Source: Arachnia propionica
GTDB taxonomy: Bacteria > Actinomycetota > Actinomycetes > Propionibacteriales > Propionibacteriaceae
Length of the DNA: 64,000 nt
Assembly (NCBI RefSeq): GCF_037055325.1
Contig: NZ_CP146373.1
Span: forward strand, 62,001 to 126,000
Direction of reading: 5' to 3'
Below the pieces are notes generated by a model, which saw nothing but the letters and a program-made list of their open reading frames with translations, searched no databases and was not told the DNA's origin. Positions 29,229-38,563 of this stretch are shown in pieces. Position numbers and translations under genes: made by a program. Each line of letters begins with the position of its first letter. Positions within the stretch are counted from its first letter, which is position 1.

Positions 29229-29898
29229 TGATGACGAGGTGACCGAGTTCCTGGAGACCGATGAGCCCGCTCCGGAACCGGACCGCACATCCAAGGAGGA
29301 GCCGGCCTGGCGGGCGCGACTGCGGTCTTCGAGTTTCGGCCAGACTGCGGTGGTTCTGGTGACGGCTTTTGCCATTGCGATTGCCGCCTGGTTGGTGGTG
29401 AAACCGGGTGACCAGGACTCAACCCGGGCCGAAAGCGAGGCCATGTCCCACGTGGATGTTGAGGGCGTGCAGCAACCCCCCGCCGTGGGGGCCAACGCTC
29501 CGGGCTTCACCGCGACGGACATCGACGGGACGCCGGTTTCGCTGGAGGAACTGCGCGGCACACCGGTGTGGCTTGTGTTCATGGCCACCTGGTGCACGGG
29601 TTGCCGTACGGAGATCCCGGATATTCAGGGCGTCATGGCATCCCAAGGTGGCGCGGTCAGGATCGTTGTGGTCTATGTCGGCGAGAGTCCGAGCACGGTG
29701 AGCGACTACTCGAAACGCGTCGGAAATGACTTCCCCCAGGTCGCAGACCAGGACCAGCAGATCTCCGCGGCCTACGGAATCATGGGGGTGCCGTCGCACT
29801 ATTTCATCGATGCCAAGGGCGTGGTGCAACAACGCCACGTCGGGGTTTTGAGCCTCGATGCGATGAACCAGGCCATCCACAATGCGATGTCCTCCTAG
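29215..29898 (+). CDS. Membrane-anchored thioredoxin-like protein (TlpA/ResA type)
   Basis: Reduces the disulfide in apocytochrome c before heme attachment, receiving electrons from CcdA. From ATG 29215 the protein has 227 residues: an acidic tail inside, one helix at 43-62, a linker and a thioredoxin fold from about residue 95 with the redox motif WCTGC (Cys127 and Cys130) and the cis-proline loop MGVPSHYFID. An upstream in-frame start would overlap ccsA far more and is rejected. It closes the seven-gene nrf/ccs run. Confidence 0.92.
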   Translation: MPTPDDDEVTEFLETDEPAPEPDRTSKEEPAWRARLRSSSFGQTAVVLVTAFAIAIAAWLVVKPGDQDSTRAESEAMSHVDVEGVQQPPAVGANAPGFTATDIDGTPVSLEELRGTPVWLVFMATWCTGCRTEIPDIQGVMASQGGAVRIVVVYVGESPSTVSDYSKRVGNDFPQVADQDQQISAAYGIMGVPSHYFIDAKGVVQQRHVGVLSLDAMNQAIHNAMSS

Positions 29899-30099
29899 AG
29901 CCAATCATGCATGCCGGGGCGCCAGGGCCTCCGGCGGTGCACTCCGGAGCCGCCGCACTGCTGATGGCGGCGTGCCACTCGGGTCTGCAGGTATGGTCGA
30001 GCGAGCCGGGCGCTCGTCACTGTCCATGAAACACGCGGTTCAATGGCCCTTTCCTTGGAACCTCCTAGACTGGGCGGGTTCGACGCATGAAGGAGAGAC

Positions 30100-31944
30100 A
30101 TGCCCGCGCTTCGTTCCCGCACATCCACTCACGGCCGAAACATGGCCGGCGCCCGCGCGCTCTGGCGCGCCACGGGCATTACTGACTCCGATTTCGGCAA
30201 ACCCATCATCGCGGTCGCGAACTCCTTTACCCAGTTCGTGCCTGGTCACGTCCACCTGCGCGACACGGGAAAGCTTGTCTCGGAGTCCATCAGGCAGGCA
30301 GGTGCCATCGGTCGCGAGTTCAACACCATCGCAGTCGACGACGGCATAGCAATGGGACACGGCGGGATGCTGTACTCACTGCCAAGCCGCGAGCTGATCG
30401 CTGACGCAGTGGAGTACATGGTCAATGCCCACTGCGCCGACGCATTGGTGTGCATCTCCAACTGCGACAAGATCACCCCAGGGATGCTGCTGGCAGCCCT
30501 TCGACTCAACATTCCCGCCGTGTTCGTCTCTGGTGGCCCCATGGAGGCGGGCAAAGCCATCATCCGCGATGGCCAGGCGGTCGCGTCCCTCGATCTCGTC
30601 AACGCGATGACTGCGGCTGTCGACCCGAATGTCAGTGATGAGGAGCTGGGGCGTATCGAGGCCAGTGCCTGTCCGACCTGTGGTTCATGCTCCGGGATGT
30701 TCACCGCGAACTCCATGAACTGCCTGCTGGAGGCGATCGGGCTCGCCCAGCCGGGCAACGGCTCCACCCTGGCCACTGCCGCGGCCCGTCGAGATCTGTT
30801 CGTCAACGCCGGGCGGCTCGTTGTTGACCTGTGCCGCCGCTGGTATGACGAGGACGACGCCTCCGTCCTGCCCCTGTCAATCGCCACGAAATCGGCGTTC
30901 AGCAATGCCATGCGCCTGGACGTTGCGATGGGGGGATCCACCAACACCGTTCTGCATCTGCTGGCCGCAGCCCAGGAGGCCGGGGTGGATTTCGACCAGG
31001 ATGACATCGATGCCATTTCCCGCGTCACCCCCTGCCTATCCAAGGTTGCGCCCAACTCGGAGCGTTACTTCATGGAGGACGTTCACCGCGCGGGTGGCAT
31101 CCCCGCCATTCTCGGGGAGTTGCGTCGCGGAGGAAAACTCGACGAGGACGTTCACGCGATTCACTCGCCATCGCTGGAGAGCTGGCTGGCGGACTGGGAC
31201 ATTCGTGGCGGCAGCGCGACTGAGGAGGCCATCGAGCTTTTCCATGCTGCTCCGGGTGGGGTACGTACCACCGTGCCGTTCAGCTCTACCAACCGGTGGG
31301 AATCCCTCGATCTGGACTCTGCCAACGGCTGCATCCGCTCCGTGGAGCATCCCTACACCGTCGACGGTGGCTTGGCAGTGTTGAAGGGCAACCTCGCACC
31401 GGACGGTGCCATCGTCAAGACCGCAGGGGTGCCCGAGCACCAGTGGGAGTTCACCGGTACTGCCTTCGTCACCGAATCCCAGGAGGAAGCGGTCGAATCC
31501 ATCCTTGGCAGGAAGGTCACGGAGGGCGATGTCGTGATCGTCCGCTACGAGGGGCCCAAGGGCGGTCCGGGGATGCAGGAGATGCTCTACCCGACCTCCT
31601 ACCTGAAAGGGCTGGGGCTGGGGCCGAAGTGTGCGCTGATCACCGACGGTCGATTCTCCGGTGGTTCCTCCGGGCTGTCGATCGGACACGTCTCTCCAGA
31701 GGCGGCATCCGGGGGACCGATTGCGCTGGTACGCACCGGCGATGAGATCACCATCTCCATTCCCAACCGGTCGATCGTGTTGAACGTGCCCGACGAGGAG
31801 CTGGCTGCCCGTCGTGCCGAGCTGGAGGCTGGCAACGGCTACCGTCCCGCAACACGGCAACGGCAGGTCTCGACTGCGCTGAGGATCTACGGCTCCTTGG
31901 CACAGTCGGCTGACAAGGGTGCGTCCCGGCGCTTCGACGGTTGA
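30100..31944 (+). CDS. ilvD: Dihydroxy-acid dehydratase
   Basis: Third common enzyme of valine and isoleucine synthesis (also feeding leucine), an iron-sulfur dehydratase. The 614 residues have cluster cysteines in [12 protein letters not shown] and in [19 protein letters not shown], and the C-terminal [20 protein letters not shown] substrate segment. The start ATG is preceded by GAAGGAGAG. The gene stands alone with no ilvBNC around it. Its last 58 bases overlap the convergent membrane protein gene. Confidence 0.97.
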   Translation: MPALRSRTSTHGRNMAGARALWRATGITDSDFGKPIIAVANSFTQFVPGHVHLRDTGKLVSESIRQAGAIGREFNTIAVDDGIAMGHGGMLYSLPSRELIADAVEYMVNAHCADALVCISNCDKITPGMLLAALRLNIPAVFVSGGPMEAGKAIIRDGQAVASLDLVNAMTAAVDPNVSDEELGRIEASACPTCGSCSGMFTANSMNCLLEAIGLAQPGNGSTLATAAARRDLFVNAGRLVVDLCRRWYDEDDASVLPLSIATKSAFSNAMRLDVAMGGSTNTVLHLLAAAQEAGVDFDQDDIDAISRVTPCLSKVAPNSERYFMEDVHRAGGIPAILGELRRGGKLDEDVHAIHSPSLESWLADWDIRGGSATEEAIELFHAAPGGVRTTVPFSSTNRWESLDLDSANGCIRSVEHPYTVDGGLAVLKGNLAPDGAIVKTAGVPEHQWEFTGTAFVTESQEEAVESILGRKVTEGDVVIVRYEGPKGGPGMQEMLYPTSYLKGLGLGPKCALITDGRFSGGSSGLSIGHVSPEAASGGPIALVRTGDEITISIPNRSIVLNVPDEELAARRAELEAGNGYRPATRQRQVSTALRIYGSLAQSADKGASRRFDG

Positions 31945-32402
31945 CCACCGCGACCGAACAGGAAGAAGCTAGCCACCGCAGCGGCCATCACGATGAGCCC
32001 CGCGATCGTCATCGCAGGGCTGTGGTTCCACGCCATGGATAGGAGAACAAGGCTGATCATTCCGCCCGTGCCCCAGATGAATGCCCAGACGGTACAGCCG
32101 GCGACCACGGCTGGCAGGTAGCGGCGCATTGGCATCCGGGCCACGCCTGCTGCCAGGTTGACCGTGGTTTGCAGACCAATGACCAGGAAGCTCAAGGTGA
32201 CTGCGGGTGGGCCCCAACGGTGCAGCCAGGAGCTTCCCGCCCGGTAGGGGCGGGTTTCCAGCACCTTTCGCCAACGGGTATGGCTCGTACCCGCGACGAT
32301 TCCGCGACCGATCCAGTAGGTACCGTTGGAGCGCACCATGACGATGCAGAACAGGGTCAGGATCGTCAGCCCGTAGGGCAGGTTCCAGTCCTGTGGATGC
32401 AT
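31887..32402 (-). CDS. DedA/VTT-like small membrane protein
   Basis: A 171-residue protein with four or five hydrophobic segments. The central part, [38 protein letters not shown], resembles the core of SNARE-associated (VTT/DedA) membrane proteins, which have a similar R-x-[IV]P-x-[VL]R-x3-x-AAG-x-MP pattern, but the N-terminal half of a full DedA is missing, so this is either a short subfamily or only distantly related. The start at 32402 has GAGAGG just upstream, inside one arm of a hairpin. It overlaps the end of ilvD. Function unknown; lipid or small-solute transport is only a guess from the family. Confidence 0.65.
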   Translation of the reverse strand: MHPQDWNLPYGLTILTLFCIVMVRSNGTYWIGRGIVAGTSHTRWRKVLETRPYRAGSSWLHRWGPPAVTLSFLVIGLQTTVNLAAGVARMPMRRYLPAVVAGCTVWAFIWGTGGMISLVLLSMAWNHSPAMTIAGLIVMAAAVASFFLFGRGGQPSKRRDAPLSADCAKEP

Positions 32403-32403
32403 C

Positions 32404-32430
32404 GGGTCCTCTCAGGTTAGGGGAGGACCC
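32404..32430. promoter_or_regulatory. Hairpin covering the ribosome site of the DedA-like gene
   Basis: GGGTCCTC (32404-32411) and GAGGACCC (32423-32430) are perfect 8-base arms with an 11-base loop, one base upstream of the start codon at 32402 on the minus strand. One arm contains the GAGAGGA ribosome site. A further repeat TTAGG-GCAA-CCTAA is at 32434-32447. Confidence 0.5.
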
Positions 32431-32588
32431 AGCTTAGGGCAACCTAAAACACAATGGCCAGAGGTCGTTTTCTTCTCCCGCCCCATTGCAGGAGCTTGTC
32501 TGCGATCCGGACCTCGGGAATCACCAGTTCGCCTGTTAACGCGATCTCTGAGTGCGGTTTGCTAGGTTGATTCCCGGAGGTGGGCTGC

Positions 32589-33449
32589 ATGGCTGATATT
32601 GAAGATTTTGATCTGGACAGGACCACCAAGCAGGCATGGGACGATTTCACCGAAAGACTTGCTGATGTCCTGTCCGTGATGGATGCCAGCGCTGATCTGA
32701 CCATTTCTGCAGTCAATGGTGCAGAGACCGATGAATCACCGCCCGCTGTGCGTTTCTCGGCCGTCGAACCGGGAGTGATTGAGGCTGTTCTGGTCGGTGT
32801 CGACTCTCCTCGACTCGCAGAACTCGGGTGGACTTCCTCACCCAACGGGGTCACGGTCCGCAGAGATCAAGAGGAGGCCATCGAACTGGCGAATCTCACC
32901 ACCACCACCATGACCCAGGTGGTCGGCGTGCTGCACCCCATCTTCCTGGAACCCGATCAGCTGGCGGAGCTGCTGACCGCCCGGGAGAGCAACCCGGCTC
33001 AACCCAAGCCTGGAGCCTACGGTGTGGTGCTTCCCAGCAGCCAGGCCCAGCTCGACGCCATCGTCGACGCGGAGCTGGAGAAAATGTTCGGGCACCCGGC
33101 GCTGCGCAATGCAGCAGGTGAGGTTGCCATCAGAGTCGGTTCCACCATGGTTTTCTGCCGTTCGACCCCGGACTTCAAAGAACTGGTGCTGTTCGCGGCT
33201 CTCGTGCACGACGTCAGTGGACGTTCCCGGGCCTGCGAGGTGCTCAACGACCTGAATGTGGAATCCCGCTACTGCCGTTTCGCCCTGCACCGGGACCGGG
33301 TCTTCGTGCAGGTCTCGGTACCGGCCCGTCCATTCGTTCCCCAGCACCTGAGAGAGGCCCTCGAATCCATTTCTCAGGTTGCTGACGGCATCGATGACGA
33401 CCTGGCACACAAACTTGGTGGACGCACCACCTTCCCGACCGCAGGCTGA
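32589..33449 (+). CDS. YbjN/TY-Chap-like actinobacterial protein
   Basis: A 286-residue soluble protein seen mainly in actinobacteria. The pattern (N-terminal domain to about residue 100, C-terminal half with LRNAAGEVAIRVGSTMVFCR, LVHDVSGRSRACEVLNDLN and the basic-hydrophobic VFVQVSVPARPF) fits the T3SS-chaperone/YbjN-like fold called TY-Chap, thought to bind peptides. ATG 32589 follows GGAGGT with good spacing; an earlier in-frame ATG at 32580 would leave less room. It starts a run with the split-barrel and stress genes. The client is unknown. Confidence 0.7.
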   Translation: MADIEDFDLDRTTKQAWDDFTERLADVLSVMDASADLTISAVNGAETDESPPAVRFSAVEPGVIEAVLVGVDSPRLAELGWTSSPNGVTVRRDQEEAIELANLTTTTMTQVVGVLHPIFLEPDQLAELLTARESNPAQPKPGAYGVVLPSSQAQLDAIVDAELEKMFGHPALRNAAGEVAIRVGSTMVFCRSTPDFKELVLFAALVHDVSGRSRACEVLNDLNVESRYCRFALHRDRVFVQVSVPARPFVPQHLREALESISQVADGIDDDLAHKLGGRTTFPTAG

Positions 33450-33476
33450 CCAGGTGTGGGCCACTAGAGTTCTCCC

Positions 33477-33875
33477 ATGACCGAGGTCACGTATTTCGAG
33501 CGGCTGGACGTCCCCGAGTGTCTGCACCTTCTCAGGACCGGGGGTGTCGGGCGCGTGGCCTGGCAGGATGATGCTGAAGGCCTTACCGTGCTCCCCGTCA
33601 ACTATCGGGTCATCGGTGACTCGGTGGTTTTCCGCACCAGCGCAGCATCGACGTTGGCACGCCTAGCGAAACCCACGAGGGTGGCGTTTCAGGTGGATGA
33701 AATCGACCATGCCACTGCGGTCGGATGGTCGGTGCTGGTCCGTGGAATGAGCGACATCTGTGAGGTGCGCGATGTCGGCAGCTTCCTGCCGCGAGATCCA
33801 GCCATCGGCGTGGCGGTGAGGATCGAAGAAGTGACGGGCCGGGTGATGTCCGGCAATCCAGTTCCCCAGAGTTGA
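33477..33875 (+). CDS. Pyridoxamine-phosphate-oxidase-like flavin split-barrel protein
   Basis: 132 residues with the split beta-barrel pattern of PNPOx-like/NimA-like proteins: LHLLRTGGVGRVAWQ at the start, LPVNYRVIGDSVVFRT, then KPTRVAFQVDEID and GWSVLVRGM. Such proteins bind FMN, F420 or heme and may act in redox detoxification; the cofactor cannot be told. Twelve bases before the following USP gene, it is likely in one transcript with it, a pairing seen in dormancy or stress regulons of actinobacteria. Confidence 0.85.
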   Translation: MTEVTYFERLDVPECLHLLRTGGVGRVAWQDDAEGLTVLPVNYRVIGDSVVFRTSAASTLARLAKPTRVAFQVDEIDHATAVGWSVLVRGMSDICEVRDVGSFLPRDPAIGVAVRIEEVTGRVMSGNPVPQS

Positions 33876-33886
33876 GGAGGAAAACA

Positions 33887-34759
33887 ATGGAGGACCGCAA
33901 ACTTGTTGTTGTGGGTGTCGACGGCAGTGAGGACGGTTTGAGGGCCGTCAAGTACGGCGCCAGCTTCGCCGCGGAGACCAATGGGGAAGTGCTGCTGGTC
34001 CACGCCGTGGACGACGCAATGTTGGCAGGAGCCTGGGGAGTGGTCTACGACCCCGAGGTACTGCAGAATGCTGGAGCCAACGCAAACGAGGCCGCAGCCA
34101 CAAAGGCCCGTGAAATCGGCCTCCCGGGCGATCGCATTCGCACCGAGGTGGTGCTCGGCTCGCCGGGTGGGGTGCTCGGACGACTCAGCGAGGTGGCGGA
34201 CCTCATCGTCGTGGGTCGGCGCTCCGTTTCGGGGCTGGAACGCATGTTTGTCGGTTCCACCAGCGTCTCTGTGGTTGCCAGTTCACGGTGTCCGGTGCTG
34301 GTGATCTCCGCCGCGGCCCATCCGCAGGACGTTGGAAACAAGAAATTGATCGGGGTTGGACTCAACACCAGCCGGGTGAACCACTCCACCCTGGCTGCGG
34401 CCTTCGAGCAGGCCCAGCTGCTCGGTGCCCGGCTCGAGATCGTCCACGCACTACAACCCCCCATCGGACTGTTCGGTCCGAAACTTGGGCCCGCCGACCT
34501 GGAGGAGCTGATCCGCTTCACCCGGGGCGGAATCGAGGCGATGGCCTCGGAACAGGCCAAAACCTTCCCCGATGTGCCCTACGAGGTGGTCGTGGTGGCG
34601 GCCACCCCGATCAACGAGTTCGTGACCCGCTCCGAGAACTACGACCTCTTGGTTCTCGGTGCCGGTGAGGAGGCCATCCCGGGATTCGGGTTGGGTGGCT
34701 TGTTGCGTGGTCTGATGGCCCACTCGCTATGTCCGCTGTACATCACCCACGGTAAGTGA
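33887..34759 (+). CDS. Universal stress protein with two tandem USP domains
   Basis: A 290-residue protein with two USP folds (about 1-145 and 150-290). The first begins KLVVVGVDGSEDG and ends with the ATP-binding pattern VVGRRSVSGLERMFVGSTS; the second begins KLIGVGLNTSRVN and ends with LVLGAGEEAIPGFGLGGLL, where the nucleotide motif is less regular. The ATG at 33887 is used rather than the upstream GTG at 33872, as GAGGAGGAAAAC lies directly before it. The stop overlaps the hrpA start (GTGA). Confidence 0.93.
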   Translation: MEDRKLVVVGVDGSEDGLRAVKYGASFAAETNGEVLLVHAVDDAMLAGAWGVVYDPEVLQNAGANANEAAATKAREIGLPGDRIRTEVVLGSPGGVLGRLSEVADLIVVGRRSVSGLERMFVGSTSVSVVASSRCPVLVISAAAHPQDVGNKKLIGVGLNTSRVNHSTLAAAFEQAQLLGARLEIVHALQPPIGLFGPKLGPADLEELIRFTRGGIEAMASEQAKTFPDVPYEVVVVAATPINEFVTRSENYDLLVLGAGEEAIPGFGLGGLLRGLMAHSLCPLYITHGK

Positions 34760-37700
34760 ATCCGCAGCCGCGGCTCGCCTTCGATCCGGCGCTGCCGATC
34801 TCCGCAGAGGCACCGAGAATCGCATCCCTCATCCGCGACCACCAGGTGGTCGTGGTCGCAGGTGAAACCGGGTCGGGCAAGACCACCCAGCTCCCGAAGA
34901 TCTGCCTGTTGGCGGGCAGGGAGCGGATCGCCCACACCCAGCCGAGGCGGATTGCGGCCCGCACAGTCGCGCACCGGATTGCCGAGGAGTGCGGAACAGA
35001 AATGGGGGAGTTCGTCGGCTACCAGGTGCGCTTCACCCGCCGAGTGAGCCGTGCCACCCGCATCAAGGTGATGACCGACGGCGTGCTGCTCAGTGAGCTG
35101 GCCCACGACCGCGACCTGGAACGCTACGACACGATCATCATTGATGAGGCCCACGAACGCAGTCTCAATATCGACTTCCTGCTCGGCTATCTCAAACAGC
35201 TTCTGGAACGTCGCTCGGAACTCAGGGTGATCGTCACCTCCGCCACCATCGACACCGCCCGGTTTGCCGCTCACTTCAACGACGCACCGATCGTGGAGGT
35301 TTCCGGGCGTACCTATCCCGTGGAGATCCGTTACCAGCCCGTCGGTGAGGACGACGACGAGGTGGACGCCGTCGCATCCGCTGTCAGGGAGCTGGCGACC
35401 ACCACATCCTCGGGGGACGTGCTGGTCTTTCTGTCCGGGGAACGGGAGATTCGCGATGCTGCGGACGCCGTGAATGCCTTGAAACTTCCAGGTTTGGAAA
35501 CACTGCCCCTGTACGCGAGGCTGGCCGCGGTCGACCAACAAAAAGTGTTTCAGGCTCACCCCGGCAGGCGGGTGGTGCTGGCAACCAACGTTGCCGAGAC
35601 CTCAATCACGGTCCCCGGTATCCGGTTCGTGATCGACGCCGGCGTGGCGCGCATCTCCCGTTATTCGGCGCGCACCAAGGTGCAACGGTTGCCGATTGAA
35701 CCGGTATCGCAGGCCAGTGCCAATCAGCGGGCGGGCCGCTGCGGCCGGCTCGGCCCGGGGGTCGCGATCCGGCTCTACAGTGAGGAGGACTTCACCTCCC
35801 GTCCCGAGTTCACCGAACCGGAGATCCTGCGCACCAACCTGGCCACTGTCATCCTCCAGATGGCTCAGGCCGGACTCGGTGAGATCGAGAGTTTTCCGTT
35901 CGTGGAGGCCCCGGTCGCCTCCCAGATCAGCGACGGACTTCGAGTGCTGCAGGAACTGGGCGCGATCAAGTCGCGTCGCCGCCACGAACGGGTGCGGCTC
36001 ACCCGCACGGGACGCCTCCTGGCGCGGATGCCCGTCGACCCCCGGCTCGGTCGAATGCTCATCGAGGGATCTCGCAGGGGGGCGCTTCGCCAGGTGCAGG
36101 TGATTGTTGCCGGGCTGACGGTGCCAGACGTGCGGGAACGCCCAGCCGAGTACCAACAGGCTGCCGATGAGCTGCACCGGCGTTTCACGCAACCGCCTGC
36201 CGGTGAAACCGGCTCTCCCACGAACGGAGAGCCCAGACGTCACACCGTCCACACCGGCACCCGGCCCGTCGAACAGGGTAGGAGATCCCTGGTAGGTGGT
36301 GATTTCGAGGCCCTGCTGAACGTCTGGAACTACCTTCGGGGGCGTCGCCGGGAACTATCTGGAAGCGCGTTCCGCAAGCTGTGCCGGGCCGAGTTCCTGC
36401 ATTTCGTGCGGTTCCGGGAATGGGAAGATCTCGTTTCTCAGCTGCGTGACGTGTGCCGGGAACTGGACCTGCCCGGTGAGGGGGACGCGACGATGGACGT
36501 CGTCCTGGAGTGTCTGCTCACCGGGTTGCTGTCCAACATCGGGCTGGCCATGCCGCCACCCCCGAAAATACAGGGCAGGCGCCGTCCCCTGACTGAGTAT
36601 CAGGGCGCGCGGGGTGCCCGGTTCGCCATCGCGCCCGGGTCGGCGTGCTCACGGTCCACACCTCCGCTGGTGGTGGCCTACGAACTGGTTGAGACCTCTC
36701 GGTTGTGGGCGCGCACCGTCGGCCCGGTGACCGCGGCACAGATCGAACGTGCCGCAGGAGAATTGGTGACCCGCACCCTCTCCGAGCCGACGTTCTCACC
36801 CCGCAGCGCCACCGTTATCGCCAACGAAACCGTCAGCCTGTTCGGGGTGCCGATCATTTCCGGGCGTCGCACGAACTACGCTGTCAGCCATCCCGAGCAG
36901 GCTCGGGAGATCTTCATCCGCACCGGTCTGGTGGAACGGGAATGGGAGACCCGTAACCCGGTGGTAATGGCAAACCGATTCGCTTACGACGAGGCCGAAA
37001 GGCTCACTGATCGGATGCGCCGACCTGAGCTGCTGATCTCTGACCAGACCCTCTACGACTTCTACGCCGCCCGGCTACCCGCCGAGGTGGTCTCCGGGGC
37101 CACCTTCGACAAGTACGTGAAATCCTTGGGCGATGACTCCGCACTGCGGTTGACGCCTGCGGATTGCATGACCGACCCCGGGGCGCTCAGCGTCACCGAC
37201 TTCCCCGACCGGTGGCAGGTTTCGGGACTGGAGTTGCCCGTCAGCTACGTCTACGAACCCGGGGCGGGCCACGACGGGGTGACGATCGAGGTACGGCTGG
37301 AGCAACTCGGGGTCCTGGAACCCGAACCCTTCACCTGGCAGGTTCCGGGGCTGCGCGAGGACCTCGCGACCGCCCTGATCCGCGGCCTGCCCAAGAGGGT
37401 CCGCACCTCTTTCGTGCCCGCCCCCGATTTCGCCCGTCGCGCCGTGGCGTGGCTCCGGGAACGGGGAACGGGTGACGAGGTCGCCTTCCCCGAGGCGCTG
37501 GGAAGGGCGCTCAACGCTCTCACCGGGGAGCGGGTGGACCCCGGCGACTGGCGTCCTGAGGCCGTGGATTCCCACCTACGACCGACCTTCGTCGTGGTCG
37601 AGGGACGCAAGGAGCTGGGTCGAGGCGAAGATCTGGTGGCTTTGAAGACCCAGCTCAGCGCGAAGGTGGCCGCACGCCTGACACGCTCCGCGGGGCGGAT

Positions 37701-38553
37701 CGCGACGACGGGCCGTATTGCTTGGGATTTTGGGAAGCTGCCCCTGACCCAGCGCCTCGGCAAAGGAGTTGAGGGCTATCCCTGCCTCGTGGATGAGGGG
37801 GGCAGCGTCGGAGTGCAGGTGGTGGACTCGGCCGCGAAGGCGGAACGCCTCCATGCCGCGGGGCTTCGGCGTCTACTCACGCTGGTGAATCCGTCGCCGA
37901 TCCGCTGGGTGGTCTCCCACCTCGGGAATTCCGAGAAACTGGCCCTCGGAGCGAGCCAGTACGATTCGGTTCCGGAACTGCTCCAGGACGCCTGGCTGAA
38001 AGCGTCCGACAGGTTGTTGCGGGCGATCAAGGATCCAGTGCAGGTCCGCGACGAGCGGGATTTCCAGTGCGTTGCGGACATGGTGCGTGCCGACTGCCCC
38101 ACAACCATGGCCACAGTCGTCAGCACCGCGGCGAGGGCCTTGGCTGCCCAGGCAATGGTGGAACGAAGGCTTGCTGCGCTGCCGGAAAATGATGAGGTGC
38201 GCTCGGACATCACCGAGCAGCTGGCCAACCTCACCTTCAAACGGTTCATCTCCGCCACCCCAGATCCGTGGTTCGACCGCATCCCGGTGTGGATCGAGGC
38301 CTGCGATACCCGGCTCATGTCCCGTGGCAGGAATCCTGGCAGGGATGAGAGGAACCGCGCCGAGATCATGGAATTGGAGGCCCGCTACGGACAGCTGTGC
38401 GATGCCCAGCCCTCCGGTCCGTTGTCCACGGAGGTGGAGGAGATCGCGTTCCTGTTGGAGGAGCTCCGGGTGAGCCTGTTCGCGCAGGGGACACGCACCC
38501 TGGTGCCTGTCTCGGCGAAACGGATTTCTCAGGCCATGGGAAGGATCGGGTGA
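34756..38553 (+). CDS. hrpA: ATP-dependent RNA helicase HrpA
   Basis: A large DEAH/RHA-type helicase. The 1265 residues have Walker A GETGSGKTTQLPK (about 35-47), the DEAH box IIDEAHERS, SAT in VTSATIDT and motif VI SQASANQRAGRCGR, then the HA2/OB domains and the C-terminal DUF3418 region. This is the full length of the proteobacterial and actinobacterial family. In other bacteria HrpA resolves stalled ribosomes or processes mRNA. It is translationally coupled to the stress protein upstream. Confidence 0.96.
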   Translation: MNPQPRLAFDPALPISAEAPRIASLIRDHQVVVVAGETGSGKTTQLPKICLLAGRERIAHTQPRRIAARTVAHRIAEECGTEMGEFVGYQVRFTRRVSRATRIKVMTDGVLLSELAHDRDLERYDTIIIDEAHERSLNIDFLLGYLKQLLERRSELRVIVTSATIDTARFAAHFNDAPIVEVSGRTYPVEIRYQPVGEDDDEVDAVASAVRELATTTSSGDVLVFLSGEREIRDAADAVNALKLPGLETLPLYARLAAVDQQKVFQAHPGRRVVLATNVAETSITVPGIRFVIDAGVARISRYSARTKVQRLPIEPVSQASANQRAGRCGRLGPGVAIRLYSEEDFTSRPEFTEPEILRTNLATVILQMAQAGLGEIESFPFVEAPVASQISDGLRVLQELGAIKSRRRHERVRLTRTGRLLARMPVDPRLGRMLIEGSRRGALRQVQVIVAGLTVPDVRERPAEYQQAADELHRRFTQPPAGETGSPTNGEPRRHTVHTGTRPVEQGRRSLVGGDFEALLNVWNYLRGRRRELSGSAFRKLCRAEFLHFVRFREWEDLVSQLRDVCRELDLPGEGDATMDVVLECLLTGLLSNIGLAMPPPPKIQGRRRPLTEYQGARGARFAIAPGSACSRSTPPLVVAYELVETSRLWARTVGPVTAAQIERAAGELVTRTLSEPTFSPRSATVIANETVSLFGVPIISGRRTNYAVSHPEQAREIFIRTGLVEREWETRNPVVMANRFAYDEAERLTDRMRRPELLISDQTLYDFYAARLPAEVVSGATFDKYVKSLGDDSALRLTPADCMTDPGALSVTDFPDRWQVSGLELPVSYVYEPGAGHDGVTIEVRLEQLGVLEPEPFTWQVPGLREDLATALIRGLPKRVRTSFVPAPDFARRAVAWLRERGTGDEVAFPEALGRALNALTGERVDPGDWRPEAVDSHLRPTFVVVEGRKELGRGEDLVALKTQLSAKVAARLTRSAGRIATTGRIAWDFGKLPLTQRLGKGVEGYPCLVDEGGSVGVQVVDSAAKAERLHAAGLRRLLTLVNPSPIRWVVSHLGNSEKLALGASQYDSVPELLQDAWLKASDRLLRAIKDPVQVRDERDFQCVADMVRADCPTTMATVVSTAARALAAQAMVERRLAALPENDEVRSDITEQLANLTFKRFISATPDPWFDRIPVWIEACDTRLMSRGRNPGRDERNRAEIMELEARYGQLCDAQPSGPLSTEVEEIAFLLEELRVSLFAQGTRTLVPVSAKRISQAMGRIG

Positions 38554-38563
38554 TAATGGACTA

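Noticed and set aside
29899-30099. Terminator between the tlpA-like gene and ilvD
   Set aside because: CGGCGG and CCGCCG arms near 29930-29960 give only a 6-base stem with a 12-base loop and no T run; too weak to call in a GC-rich gap.
32434-32447. DtxR/IdeR iron box
   Set aside because: TTAGG-GCAA-CCTAA has a 4-base spacer rather than the layout of the 19-base consensus; kept only as an unassigned repeat.
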